Program-made: the position numbers and the translations under genes | In this document: positions 15,991-24,916 of the stretch, piece after piece | Layout: each line of letters opens with the position of its first letter | Numbering within the stretch: the stretch's first letter is position 1 | Assembly: GCF_936928535.1 (NCBI RefSeq) | Contig: NZ_CAKZHY010000095.1 | Span: 184,511 to 248,510 of the forward strand | Reading direction: 5' to 3' | DNA: 64,000 nucleotides | DNA from: an uncultured Bradyrhizobium sp. | Lineage (GTDB): Bacteria; Pseudomonadota; Alphaproteobacteria; Rhizobiales; Xanthobacteraceae | Notes under the pieces: generated by a model | What the model was told of the DNA's origin: nothing | The model's database searches: none | The model's input: the letters and a program-made list of their open reading frames with translations, nothing else

Positions 15991-18527
15991 AGAACGCCTC
16001 GACAATCGAGCGCCTGCGGCCGCTGCTGATCGCGGTCATCGCGGTGATCACACTGCCCTTCCTGCTGCGTGCGCTCGGCCTGTCGCTCAACACCGGCACC
16101 TGGATGCTCGGCCTTGCCATCGCCGCAATGGGGCTCAACCTCTGCATCGGCTATACCGGCCTCGTCTCGTTCGGCCACAGCACCTGGTTCGGGGTTGGGG
16201 CCTATGCTGCCGGTTTGATCCAGTTGCATGTCTTCCCCGGCCAGATCTGGCTGCCGCTGTTGGGGGCGATGGTCGTCGTCGCGATCGCATCTACGGTGAC
16301 GGGCGTGCTGATCCTGCGTCGGCGCGGTGTCTATTTCTCGCTGCTGACGCTGGCGCTCGCAGCCCTCGTCTACACCACCGCTTTTCGCTGGACGAGCCTC
16401 ACCGGCGGCGAGGATGGACTTGGCGGGCTGAAGCGCGGCGGCATCGGTCCCGCCGGCTTCGACGGAGCACTCAATTATTACATCGCAGTCGCGGTCATCG
16501 GGCTCGCAACGCTCTACATGCTGATGCGCTTGGTGCGCTCGCCGTTCGGGCATGTGCTGGTCGCGATCCGCGAGAACCAGCTGCGTGCGAGCTTTCAGGG
16601 CTATCCGGTCGAGCGCTACAAGCTCGCGGTGTTCGTGATCTCGGCTGTCGTCACGGGCGTTGCCGGCGCGCTGATGGCGTTCCTGAACTATCTGGTCTCG
16701 GCCGAAGCGGTCTCGGTGCCGTTCGCGGGCGAGCTGTTGGCGATGGTCGTGATCGGCGGCATGCGCAGCCTGCTCGGCCCCGCGCTCGGCGCGTTGTTCT
16801 TCATCCTGTTCCGCGAGCTGTTCTCGATCTGGACGTCGGACTGGCTGTTCTGGTTCGGCCTCACCTTCGTGGCCTTCGTGATGTATTCGCCCGGCGGTCT
16901 CGTCGGCATCGGCGCGCTGGTCATGCGCCGCTTCCGTCCGCCCGCGGAAGAGGCAGCGGCGATGAGCCGGCGCAAGATCTATGACGGCCTGCCGCTGCCA
17001 GACTTCCTGTTGCCGGAGGCCCGACAAGGCACCCTGCTCGAGGTTAGCGGCGTCTCGCGAAAGTTCGGCGGCATCCGTGCGGTGGAGAATGCAAGTCTCA
17101 AAGTCGCCGCCGGCGAGATCCACGCCCTGATCGGCCCTAACGGTGCTGGCAAGACCACGCTGTTCAATCTGGTCTCCGGCCTCTACGCGCCCGATAAGGG
17201 CACGATCCGCCTGCAGGGACGCGACATCGCCGGCGTGCCCGCGAGTCTGATCTGCCACCAGGGACTGGCGCGCTCGTTCCAGATCACCAATTTGTTTCGC
17301 GGGCTCTCGATCTACGAGAACCTGCGCTTGTCGCTGCAGGCGCGGCGCCCGATGCGCTTCAACATCTGGAACGACATCGACGCCTACAAGGACATCCACG
17401 CCGAGACCGCAGCACTGGTCAAGTTCCTCGGCCTCGAAGGCATCGAGGAGATCGAGGGAGGTGAGCTCTCCTATGGCGGGCAGCGGCTGGTCGATCTCGG
17501 CATCGCGCTCGGCTCGAAGCCGCAGGTGCTACTGCTCGACGAGCCGCTCGCGGGCCTAGCCGCGGCCGAGCGCGAGCGGGTATCGAACCTCGTCAAGAAC
17601 ATCGCAACCAACATTCCCGTGCTGATCGTCGAGCACGACATTGATCGCGTGCTCGGCTTCTCGCAGGTCGTCACCGTAATGAACCAGGGCGAGGTCCTGA
17701 TGTCCGACTGCCCCAAGGCGGTGCGGGCCGACGTTCGCGTCCAGGAAATCTACACCGGCAAGGGCATCCCCGCGGTCGAACACCGGCGCAGCATCGAGGA
17801 CGCCGGCACGCGCGAGACCGTGCTGCGCCTCGGCGGCGTCAACACGTTCTACGGCAAGAGCCACATCCTCAACGACGCCACGCTCGACGTGCACGAGGGC
17901 GAGATCGTCGCACTCCTCGGCCGCAACGGCGCCGGCAAGTCGACGCTGCTCAAGACCATCGCCGGAATCGTGCCCGCGGCCTCAGGCACCATCGCGTATC
18001 GCGGCAGCGACATCGCACGACTTCCAGCCCACGACATCGCTCGCCGCGGCGTCGGCTATGTCCCGCAGGGCCGCGGGCTGTTTGCCGGGATGACCGTACG
18101 CGAAAACCTCGCGCTCGGCCGCCTCGCGCGCAAGACCGACGGCAGCGACGGTGTGGTCTGGGACGAGGAGCGGATCCTGCACTATTTCCCGCGCCTGAAG
18201 GAACGCATGAACATCGCGGCCGATTATCTCTCCGGCGGCGAGCAACAGATGGTCGCAGTCGCCCGCGCGATGTCCGGCAATGTACGCTTGCTGCTGCTCG
18301 ACGAGCCGTTCGAGGGCCTCGCGCCGGCTGTGACGCTGGAGCTGTTTGGAGTGTTCGACCAGCTCCGCAAGCACATGTCGATCGTCATCGTCGAGCATAA
18401 TCTCGATCTCGTGCTGGCGCTCGCCGACCGGGTCTTCGCACTGGAGCGCGGCGCCGTATTCCACCAGGGACCGGCCGCCCCACTGCTGAACGATCTCGGC
18501 TATCGCAAGCAGATTCTCTGGCTGTAG
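15987..18527 (+). CDS. LivM-LivG-LivF triple fusion (ABC permease + two ATPases)
   Basis: One 846-residue chain holds three subunits normally made separately. Residues ~10-315 are a LivM-type permease with GLNLCIGYTGLVSFGHS. Residues ~348-595 are a LivG-type ATPase: Walker A GPNGAGKT 383-390, signature LSYGGQ 494-499, Walker B VLLLDEP 514-520. Residues ~610-846 are a LivF-type ATPase: GRNGAGKS 645-652, LSGGEQ 748-753, LLLLDEP 768-774. All ATPase motifs look intact, so the fusion should work with LivH and the binding protein. The reading frame is open throughout with linkers at ~315-348 and ~592-612. LivM-LivG fusions are familiar; inclusion of LivF is less so. Confidence 0.93.
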   Translation: MKNASTIERLRPLLIAVIAVITLPFLLRALGLSLNTGTWMLGLAIAAMGLNLCIGYTGLVSFGHSTWFGVGAYAAGLIQLHVFPGQIWLPLLGAMVVVAIASTVTGVLILRRRGVYFSLLTLALAALVYTTAFRWTSLTGGEDGLGGLKRGGIGPAGFDGALNYYIAVAVIGLATLYMLMRLVRSPFGHVLVAIRENQLRASFQGYPVERYKLAVFVISAVVTGVAGALMAFLNYLVSAEAVSVPFAGELLAMVVIGGMRSLLGPALGALFFILFRELFSIWTSDWLFWFGLTFVAFVMYSPGGLVGIGALVMRRFRPPAEEAAAMSRRKIYDGLPLPDFLLPEARQGTLLEVSGVSRKFGGIRAVENASLKVAAGEIHALIGPNGAGKTTLFNLVSGLYAPDKGTIRLQGRDIAGVPASLICHQGLARSFQITNLFRGLSIYENLRLSLQARRPMRFNIWNDIDAYKDIHAETAALVKFLGLEGIEEIEGGELSYGGQRLVDLGIALGSKPQVLLLDEPLAGLAAAERERVSNLVKNIATNIPVLIVEHDIDRVLGFSQVVTVMNQGEVLMSDCPKAVRADVRVQEIYTGKGIPAVEHRRSIEDAGTRETVLRLGGVNTFYGKSHILNDATLDVHEGEIVALLGRNGAGKSTLLKTIAGIVPAASGTIAYRGSDIARLPAHDIARRGVGYVPQGRGLFAGMTVRENLALGRLARKTDGSDGVVWDEERILHYFPRLKERMNIAADYLSGGEQQMVAVARAMSGNVRLLLLDEPFEGLAPAVTLELFGVFDQLRKHMSIVIVEHNLDLVLALADRVFALERGAVFHQGPAAPLLNDLGYRKQILWL

Positions 18528-18636
18528 GACGACAAAAACTCACGACTACGTGCACGTCATCACGAAGCGTCACTCCGGTGAACGCGCCGTTGGGCAACCT
18601 CGATACGCCGGCGTTGACGCCCGTGCTTTTCCGGTC

Positions 18637-19671
18637 TCAAAGCGGCACGAGACCTCCGGTTTCCGCTGCACGCTTGACTGCGCCAATCACTTCGAGGGTT
18701 TTGAGCCCTTCGCGCGCGCTCACCACAGGCGCGGCCGTACCACGGATAACCGCGCAGAAATTGGCGATCTGCAGGCCAAGCGGGTCTTCTTTCTCGTAGC
18801 TGAGCCGCTCGCGCCCAATCGGCGCCCACCAGCTTGCCTTGCTCGGGTGATGCCATAGATCGAGTTGCGGAATAGCCAGCGATGCCATCGTGCCGCCAAT
18901 CTGGTAACACGTCTCCTGCGTATGACTGTACGCCGGATTCTCACCAGCCGTGAATTCCCAACTCCAAGGCGACTGGATAGTGTCGGAGACATTGACCGTT
19001 CCCAGCGCGCCGGAGGCGAAGTGCAGGATGATCACCGCTGTCTCTTCAACCGCATTTCCACGCAGCCGATTGGATTGGGCAGCCTGTACCGCCACGATAT
19101 CCCCACACAGGTACCGCAGCAGGTCGACATCGTGGATGAGATTCAGGAAAACGGGCCCGGCCCCTTTTTCGCGACGCCACGCCACATCGAAATAGTCGCC
19201 CGGCTTGATCAGCCAGAACATGCCATGTACCGACACGATCTGGCCGAGCCGGCCGTTGTCGATCTCCGCCTTGGCGCGCTGGATCATCGGGTTGTGGCGG
19301 CGATGATGGCCGGTAAGCAGGGGCACGCCCGCCCGCTCGGAGGCTTCGACCAACGCCCGTGCAGCGACGACGTCATCCGCTAACGGCTTCTCGATCAGCG
19401 CGGGGATGCGAGCTGCGATGCAATTCATGCCGTTGGCCACGTGCATCTGATTGGGGGTGGCGACGATCACCCCCTCCGGCCGATTTTCGGAGAGCATGTC
19501 TTGAAAAGACGGAAACCAGTCCGCGTTCAGCGAAGCCGCCAAGTCTCGTGCCGCGGGCGCGGGATCGACGATCGACGACAGCATCGCCTCCGGCCGCGCG
19601 AGAACGTGCTCAATGTGTCGCTTGCCGATGAGACCTGCTCCCATCACCGACAGCCGGACCGGTGAGCTCAT
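18637..19671 (-). CDS. Gfo/Idh/MocA-family oxidoreductase
   Basis: This 344-residue NAD(P)-dependent oxidoreductase has an N-terminal Rossmann loop VMGAGLIGKRHIEH, the family EKP motif (ALIEKPLADD) near residue 100 and a GHHRRHNP segment. Relatives act on sugars and cyclitols such as inositol. It is the last gene of the quinate/shikimate-type operon, six bases after aroQ, so it may act on a hydroaromatic or cyclitol substrate. The specific reaction cannot be read from sequence. Confidence 0.85.
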   Translation of the reverse strand: MSSPVRLSVMGAGLIGKRHIEHVLARPEAMLSSIVDPAPAARDLAASLNADWFPSFQDMLSENRPEGVIVATPNQMHVANGMNCIAARIPALIEKPLADDVVAARALVEASERAGVPLLTGHHRRHNPMIQRAKAEIDNGRLGQIVSVHGMFWLIKPGDYFDVAWRREKGAGPVFLNLIHDVDLLRYLCGDIVAVQAAQSNRLRGNAVEETAVIILHFASGALGTVNVSDTIQSPWSWEFTAGENPAYSHTQETCYQIGGTMASLAIPQLDLWHHPSKASWWAPIGRERLSYEKEDPLGLQIANFCAVIRGTAAPVVSAREGLKTLEVIGAVKRAAETGGLVPL

Positions 19672-19677
19672 ACGATG

Positions 19678-20127
19678 CTATCCCTTGTTCTCATCAATCA
19701 GCTTGGCCACACGACGCAAGCCGAGCAGATAGCCCTGGGTGCCGAAGCCTGCGATGACCCCATCGGCTCGTTTTGAAACAAACGAATGATGACGGAATTC
19801 CTCACGCTTGTGCACGTTGGAAATGTGCACCTCGATCACCGTTCCCTCAAACGTGTTCAGAGCATCAAGAATGGCGACGGACGTATGGGTGAATGCGGCG
19901 GGATTCATCACGATACCGGCGGCCGTCTCACGCGCCTCGTGGATCCAGTCGATCAGCTCGTATTCCCTGTTGGACTGATGAAAGCGAATCTCCAGGCCAA
20001 GCTCTTTGGCGAGGGCTCGACAGTCCCGCTCCACATCCGCAAGCGTCTCGTGGCCATAGATATGGGGCTGACGCTTGCCGAGCAAATTGAGATTTGGCCC
20101 GTTCAGGACGTAGACAAGGCGACTCAT
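19678..20127 (-). CDS. aroQ: Type II 3-dehydroquinate dehydratase AroQ
   Basis: The enzyme interconverts 3-dehydroquinate and 3-dehydroshikimate. In 149 residues it shows LNGPNLNLLGKRQPHIYG with the active Arg and Tyr, NPAAFTHTSVAI, and VHISNVHKREEFRHHS with the catalytic histidine. The ATG at 20127 gives the family N-terminus (MSRLVYVLNGPN); the longer frame runs into the ATPase gene. Being in an operon with an importer and a QsuD-type dehydrogenase, it is probably the catabolic enzyme of quinate breakdown rather than the biosynthetic one. Confidence 0.92.
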   Translation of the reverse strand: MSRLVYVLNGPNLNLLGKRQPHIYGHETLADVERDCRALAKELGLEIRFHQSNREYELIDWIHEARETAAGIVMNPAAFTHTSVAILDALNTFEGTVIEVHISNVHKREEFRHHSFVSKRADGVIAGFGTQGYLLGLRRVAKLIDENKG

Positions 20128-20140
20128 GGAAGCACTCCGT

Positions 20141-20887
20141 TCAGTGATGGGCAAGGATCTCACCCAGGAACTGCCTGGTGCGAGCATGTTGTGGATTGCG
20201 GAAGAAAGCCTCGGGCGCCCCTTCTTCGATGATCTGGCCTTCGGCCATGAAGATGACGCGATCAGCCACCTGGCGGGCAAAGCCCATCTCGTGGGTGACG
20301 CAAATCATGGTCATGCCGTCGTTGGCTAGGCCTATCATCGTGTCTAGCACCTCCTTGACCATTTCGGGATCGAGCGCCGAGGTCGGTTCGTCAAACAGCA
20401 TAACTTTGGGTTGCATGCAAAGCGCTCGTGCGATCGCGACGCGCTGTTGCTGGCCGCCCGAGAGCTGAGCTGGATACTTCTCGGCCTGGTCACCGATACG
20501 CACACGCTCGAGATATCTTCGCGCGGTCGCTTCTGCCTCGATCTTGCCGATGCGGCGCGCACGAATGGGTGCGAGCATGCAATTCTGCAACACCGTCATA
20601 TGCGGGAAAAGATTGAAGCTCTGAAAAACCATGCCGACGTCCTGGCGTACGACATCGATGGCCTTGATACTATCATCCAGCCGATGACCATTCACCACGA
20701 TACTGCCCTGCTGGATCGCCTCGAGGCGGTTGATGCAGCGGATCAGCGTCGACTTGCCCGAACCCGACGGACCACACAGCACGATCTTCTCGCCCTTGCG
20801 TACGGTGAGATTGACATCACGAATTGCTTGGTACCCGCCGTACCATTTCTGCACGCCCTGCATTTCAATCAGGATCTGGTCCTGCAT
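20141..20887 (-). CDS. Polar-amino-acid-type ABC ATPase (GlnQ-like)
   Basis: This 248-residue ATPase has Walker A GPSGSGKS, the signature LSGGQQQRVAIARAL, Walker B KVMLFDEPTSALDPE and the switch histidine in MICVTHEMGFAR. It powers the importer whose two permeases and binding protein are encoded just upstream. It is 61 bases after the binding-protein gene, from which it is separated by a strong hairpin. Confidence 0.92.
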   Translation of the reverse strand: MQDQILIEMQGVQKWYGGYQAIRDVNLTVRKGEKIVLCGPSGSGKSTLIRCINRLEAIQQGSIVVNGHRLDDSIKAIDVVRQDVGMVFQSFNLFPHMTVLQNCMLAPIRARRIGKIEAEATARRYLERVRIGDQAEKYPAQLSGGQQQRVAIARALCMQPKVMLFDEPTSALDPEMVKEVLDTMIGLANDGMTMICVTHEMGFARQVADRVIFMAEGQIIEEGAPEAFFRNPQHARTRQFLGEILAHH

Positions 20888-20910
20888 GGATTTGGCTCCG
20901 CTATCGGAGG

Positions 20911-20939
20911 GCGGCCAACGCGAATGGTGCGTTGGCCGC
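20911..20939. promoter_or_regulatory. 11-bp perfect inverted repeat between binding protein and ATPase genes
   Basis: GCGGCCAACGC and GCGTTGGCCGC flank a seven-base loop. On the minus-strand mRNA this would form a stable stem just after the binding-protein stop, the usual place for an element that protects or partly terminates the message so that the binding protein is made in excess. Confidence 0.6.
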
Positions 20940-20948
20940 TCGCGTTGG

Positions 20949-21776
20949 CTATTGAACAGTGAACGGAACGCCGGGGACCGAGTCCGGGAAGATCGGCACG
21001 GGCGCTTTCATCCATTTGGCGTAGAAGCTGGCCAGTTTCCCGTTCGACTTGATCTCGTCGATGAACTTGTTGGCGGTCTCGTTCCACTCCTTGTCTCCGA
21101 GGCGCGTGCAGGCGCCATTGTACAGAGCTGTGAAGTGCAGCTTGGGCTCGAAGCCGGCCTCGGGCTTTGCGGCGTTCAGACGCTGCGGGTAGAAGCTGTT
21201 TGCGCCGACGGCTTGCACTTGGCCGGAGAGCAGTGCCTGGATCGTCGCCGCATCATCGTCAAACCGGCGGATTTCGGTGCCCGCGGGAGCGCTATTGGTC
21301 ACCTGGGTGTCCTGCGTGGAGGACCTCGGAACGCCGATGACGTACTTGCCCATATCGGCATTGCTGTTGATCGGGGTCGCCTGGGCCGCGACAAGCGTGA
21401 TCTCGTTGGCGACATACGGCTTGGAATACTGCACCGCCTTCGCGCGCTCCGGCAGCATGGCCATGGTTGCGAACAGAATGTCGACGCGGCCGGTCGTCAG
21501 CGCCGGGATGCGATTGGCCACCGCCAGCGGCACGAATTCCGCCTTCACGCCGAGATATTCAGCGAAGGCGCGCCCCATGTCGGCGTCGATACCATCCTGT
21601 TTTCCCGAGCTATCGACATAGCCCCAGGGAGGATTGTCGCCCTGAATGCCGATAACAACGACGCCCTTCTTCTTGACGTCTTCCAGGGTGCCGGCCTGTG
21701 ATTTGCCTGCGATGGCGATAGCCGCCAATGCCAGCAGCGCGATGCCGAGCTGGCGGCGGTTGGGTGAAAGCAACAT
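20949..21776 (-). CDS. Periplasmic binding protein, family 3
   Basis: The 275 residues begin with a signal peptide (hydrophobic ALLALAAIAIA, cleavage near KSQA). The typical family 3 opening follows: GVVVIGIQGDNPPWGYVDSSGKQDG in part, then DADMGRAFAEYLGVKAEFVPLA and the TTGRVDILFATM segment. Family 3 proteins carry amino acids or small carboxylates. Its operon points to a hydroaromatic acid such as quinate or shikimate, but this is inferred from neighbours only. Confidence 0.9.
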   Translation of the reverse strand: MLLSPNRRQLGIALLALAAIAIAGKSQAGTLEDVKKKGVVVIGIQGDNPPWGYVDSSGKQDGIDADMGRAFAEYLGVKAEFVPLAVANRIPALTTGRVDILFATMAMLPERAKAVQYSKPYVANEITLVAAQATPINSNADMGKYVIGVPRSSTQDTQVTNSAPAGTEIRRFDDDAATIQALLSGQVQAVGANSFYPQRLNAAKPEAGFEPKLHFTALYNGACTRLGDKEWNETANKFIDEIKSNGKLASFYAKWMKAPVPIFPDSVPGVPFTVQ

Positions 21777-21827
21777 GAGTATCTCCTCCTGGTGATGGCT
21801 GTTTGTGATTGAGTAGGTGCGCCATTC

Positions 21828-22484
21828 CTACCTTTGGCTGGCCAACGCGAGCCTGGCCTCCATCCGACTGCCCCACCACGACAGTGGCCAGCAGAGGATG
21901 AAATACATCGCGCCGACCACGCCGAAGACGAGCAACGGCTGGAAGGTCTGGTTCGATACGATCTGACCGGCGCGGGCGAGTTCGATGAAGCCGACGATGG
22001 CCGCGAGCGACGTGCCCTTGATGAGCTGCACGAGATAGCCGATCGTCGCCGGCAGCGAGATACGGATTGCCTGGGGCAGCACGATGTCGCGCATGCGGGA
22101 CGAATAATGCAGTCCAAGCGCCATCGCCGCCTCGGTCTGACCGCGCGGCACGGCCTGTATCGCGCCGCGCCAGATCTCACCAAGGAAGGCGGAGGCATTC
22201 ACGGTGAAGCCGATCGCCACCGCGACGAAGGCGTCGAGCTTCAACCCGGTGAGCGCCAATCCGTAGTACACGACGAAAAGCTGCAGCAGCAGCGGAGTGC
22301 CTTGGAATATCCCGATGTAGATGCGGGTGATCCATTCCACGCCCTTGTGACCACAGGTACGCAGCAAGGCGACGGCGAGCCCAGCCGTGCAGCCGCCTGC
22401 GAATGCGACCAGCGTCAGCAGCACGGTCCATTGCAGCCCGCGCAACAGGAACCCAAACTCAGGAAGGCCAAAATGCGGTGTCAT
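21828..22484 (-). CDS. Polar-amino-acid-type ABC permease (second subunit)
   Basis: This 218-residue permease has about five membrane segments. The cytoplasmic coupling loop reads EAAMALGLHYSSRMRDIVLPQAIRISLP, the EAA motif of the HisM/HisQ type. It pairs with the other permease 12 bases upstream to form the channel. Confidence 0.9.
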   Translation of the reverse strand: MTPHFGLPEFGFLLRGLQWTVLLTLVAFAGGCTAGLAVALLRTCGHKGVEWITRIYIGIFQGTPLLLQLFVVYYGLALTGLKLDAFVAVAIGFTVNASAFLGEIWRGAIQAVPRGQTEAAMALGLHYSSRMRDIVLPQAIRISLPATIGYLVQLIKGTSLAAIVGFIELARAGQIVSNQTFQPLLVFGVVGAMYFILCWPLSWWGSRMEARLALASQR

Positions 22485-22496
22485 GACCTGCCCTCC

Positions 22497-23165
22497 TCAG
22501 CGTGTCGGATATGAGAAGAAGCGGTGAGAGATCACAGCAAAGCCCAGCATCAGCAGCCAGGAGATCGCGAGATAGAGGAAGGTGACGGAAAAATAGACCT
22601 CGAAGCTGCGGAAGGTGTCGCTCTCGATGCGCTGTGCAACCGACGTCAGTTCGTAGGCGGACACAGCCGAGCAGATCGACGAGGTCAGCGTCAGCATGAT
22701 GAACTGACCCGTGAGCGACGGGTAGATCGCGCGTAGCGCGGGCTTGAGCACGATGAAGCGGAACACCTGCCCCTTGTGCAGTCCGAGCGCGTAGCCCGCC
22801 TCCACCTGCCCTTTATGAATTGACTGCACCCCGCCGCGGATGATTTCGATGGCGTAGGCGCCGCCATTGACACCGAGTGCGATAATGGCGGTAGCGGTTG
22901 GATTGAGCTTCAACCCGATGAGCGGCAGGGCGAAGAACAGAAAGAAAATCTGCACCAGGAAAGGTGTATTGCGGACGATCTCGACGAAGCCGATCACGAT
23001 GGCCCGCAACCAGACCGCTTTCGAATCGCGTGCCGCGACGCCGACGACACCGATCACCATCGCGAGCGTCATTCCGGCAAGCGCCAAGCCCAACGTGCCC
23101 ACACAGCCCCACAGCAGGGCTGGCATCGCGTGCCAAACCACAGAGAAATCGAGCGTGTAGCCCAT
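22497..23165 (-). CDS. Polar-amino-acid-type ABC permease (first subunit)
   Basis: This 222-residue permease carries VEIVRNTPFLVQIFFLFF and the coupling loop QVEAGYALGLHKGQVFRFIVLKPALR. The ATG at 23165 was chosen because GAGGAACGCAAG precedes it; the longer frame reads antisense-like sequence within the dehydrogenase gene. It is the first transport gene after the QsuD-type dehydrogenase, 50 bases away. Confidence 0.9.
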   Translation of the reverse strand: MGYTLDFSVVWHAMPALLWGCVGTLGLALAGMTLAMVIGVVGVAARDSKAVWLRAIVIGFVEIVRNTPFLVQIFFLFFALPLIGLKLNPTATAIIALGVNGGAYAIEIIRGGVQSIHKGQVEAGYALGLHKGQVFRFIVLKPALRAIYPSLTGQFIMLTLTSSICSAVSAYELTSVAQRIESDTFRSFEVYFSVTFLYLAISWLLMLGFAVISHRFFSYPTR

Positions 23166-23215
23166 CTTGCGTTCCTCTCGGGCGTTGTGCGTGCCGCTCG
23201 CCCATCGGCCTGACG

Positions 23216-24079
23216 TCACCCTCCCAAGGATGCGAAGGTGGTGAAGAAGATGTCTGGATCGGGTGCAATGCCGGTGAACAGGCGGAATGCTTCGGTGCCC
23301 TGGAAGATCGCCATGCCGCCGCCATCGACGGTGCGGCAGCCGAGGGCACGTGCCGCCCGAAGCAGTGCGGTGTCCAGTGGGAAGTAGACGATCTCGGCGA
23401 CCCACAGATCGCGACGCAGCAGACCTGTCGGCAGCGGCGTTCCCGGATATTTGTCCATGCCGATCGGCGTCGCGTTGACGATTCCGTCGGCGGCAGCGAC
23501 GTCCGCAGCGACATTCTGGCCGACCCGCAAGCGTCCTTCCGCAAATCGGGGGGACAAGCTATCCACCAGACTCTGCGCCTTGGCCAAGTCGACGTCGACA
23601 ATGGTTAGTTCCTGCACGCCAAGCTTCATGAGTGCGAACGCGACCGCGGCGCCTGCGCCGCCCGCGCCGAATTGAACGACCCGACCGAGTGGTGCACCTT
23701 GCATGTTGCGGCGAAAGTTCTCGGCAAAACCGAACCAATCCGTGTTGTGGCCGGTCATTCGACCGTTCCTGATGACCACAGTATTTACGGCGCCGAGCGC
23801 CTCGGCGTCGGGCGAAAGCTCGTCCAGGAGCGGAAGGATCGCCTGCTTGCAGGGATGGGTTACGTTCAGCCCGTCAAAGCCCATCCGCTTTGCCGCCGTC
23901 AGCAATTCCGGCAGCGCTTCGGCACCAAGTTTCAATTCGGTCAGATCAATCTTCCTGTAGAGATAGCGGATGCCGGCGGCGTCAGCAGCCGCTTCGTGCA
24001 TCGGCGGAGTGCGGGACGCGGCGATGCCGCTACCAATCAGGCCGACGAGAAAGCTGGACTTCTGGTGCATGCTCGGCAT
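23216..24079 (-). CDS. Quinate/shikimate dehydrogenase, QsuD-type
   Basis: The 287-residue AroE-fold enzyme has the opening GLIGSGIAASRTPPMHE, where biosynthetic AroE has S-x-S. The catalytic Lys is in NVTHPCKQA and the catalytic Asp in GHNTDWFGF. The cofactor strand ends TIVDVDLAKAQ, with Asp where NADP-using AroE has NRT. This set resembles the NAD-dependent catabolic quinate/shikimate dehydrogenase of Corynebacterium (QsuD). It probably oxidises quinate to 3-dehydroquinate, the AroQ substrate. A second start (24070) is possible. It is followed directly by the importer genes and preceded by a true AroE. Confidence 0.85.
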   Translation of the reverse strand: MPSMHQKSSFLVGLIGSGIAASRTPPMHEAAADAAGIRYLYRKIDLTELKLGAEALPELLTAAKRMGFDGLNVTHPCKQAILPLLDELSPDAEALGAVNTVVIRNGRMTGHNTDWFGFAENFRRNMQGAPLGRVVQFGAGGAGAAVAFALMKLGVQELTIVDVDLAKAQSLVDSLSPRFAEGRLRVGQNVAADVAAADGIVNATPIGMDKYPGTPLPTGLLRRDLWVAEIVYFPLDTALLRAARALGCRTVDGGGMAIFQGTEAFRLFTGIAPDPDIFFTTFASLGG

Positions 24080-24085
24080 CGCCCG

Positions 24086-24913
24086 TCAGCTCAAAGGGAC
24101 CGTCAGCTCGGCGATGAGCTGAGCCGTGCTCGGTCGAAGGCCGCGCCACCAGGCAAAAGCTTCTGCCGCCTGCTCGACCAGCATGCCGACGCCATCGGCC
24201 AGCTTGGCTACGCCTTCGCCGCGGGCCGCTTGCAGAAAGGGAGTTAGTCCCTTGCCGTAGGCAAGTTCATAGGCAAGCTCCGCACCGCGGAAGACATTGC
24301 CTGGAAGTGGCGGCATTTCACCGCGCAGGCTGGCCGACGTCGCGTTGACCACGACGTCATAGCCCTCGGCAAGATCGGCCAGTTCAGCATAGCCGCTGAC
24401 GATCAGGGGACCACAGCCGGCGAACTCTTCGGCCAGGGCCACCGCTTTCGACAGCGTCCGGTTGACGAGAACGAGTTCAGACGGCTCCTGGCGCAGGAAC
24501 GGCAGCAGCGCGCCACGCGCTGCGCCCCCAGCGCCGAGCATCAGGACGCGCCGACCGGCCATCTTGACGCCGAGGTTGACCGTGATGTCCCGCACCAGGC
24601 CGATCCCGTCGAAGTTTTCGCCAATGATCCGATCGCCGACGAACTTCAGACAGTTTACGGCGCCAGCTCGTTCGGCGCTCTCTGAAAGCTCGTTTGCATA
24701 GTCGAAGGCATCGAGCTTGAACGGCGCGGTGATGTTCAGCCCCTTGGCGCCATCAGTCCGGAATTGGTCAACCCGTTCGCCGAAGCCATTGAGAGGGCCC
24801 TCGATCGCTTCATAGACCAGGTCCTGCCCCGTCATGTTCGCGAAAGTCCCGTGGATGAGAGGTGATTTGCTGAAGCCGATCGGGTTGCCAATCACCGCAT
24901 AGCGATCGCTCAT
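24086..24913 (-). CDS. aroE: Shikimate dehydrogenase AroE
   Basis: This 275-residue enzyme keeps the classical pattern: NPIGFSKSPLIHGTF with the two substrate serines, Lys in LNITAPFKLDAF, Asp in GENFDGIGL, a GAGGAARG cofactor loop and VNRTLSKA, the NADP-binding NRT motif. It interconverts 3-dehydroshikimate and shikimate. Together with the QsuD-type neighbour six bases away it would let the cell feed both quinate and shikimate into the same intermediate. It could also be a spare biosynthetic copy. Confidence 0.9.
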   Translation of the reverse strand: MSDRYAVIGNPIGFSKSPLIHGTFANMTGQDLVYEAIEGPLNGFGERVDQFRTDGAKGLNITAPFKLDAFDYANELSESAERAGAVNCLKFVGDRIIGENFDGIGLVRDITVNLGVKMAGRRVLMLGAGGAARGALLPFLRQEPSELVLVNRTLSKAVALAEEFAGCGPLIVSGYAELADLAEGYDVVVNATSASLRGEMPPLPGNVFRGAELAYELAYGKGLTPFLQAARGEGVAKLADGVGMLVEQAAEAFAWWRGLRPSTAQLIAELTVPLS

Positions 24914-24916
24914 GGC

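Noticed and set aside
15915..17399. 494-codon minus-strand frame across the LivMGF fusion
   Set aside because: Antisense to an intact permease-ATPase; Gln/Asp/Arg-rich and without a ribosome site.
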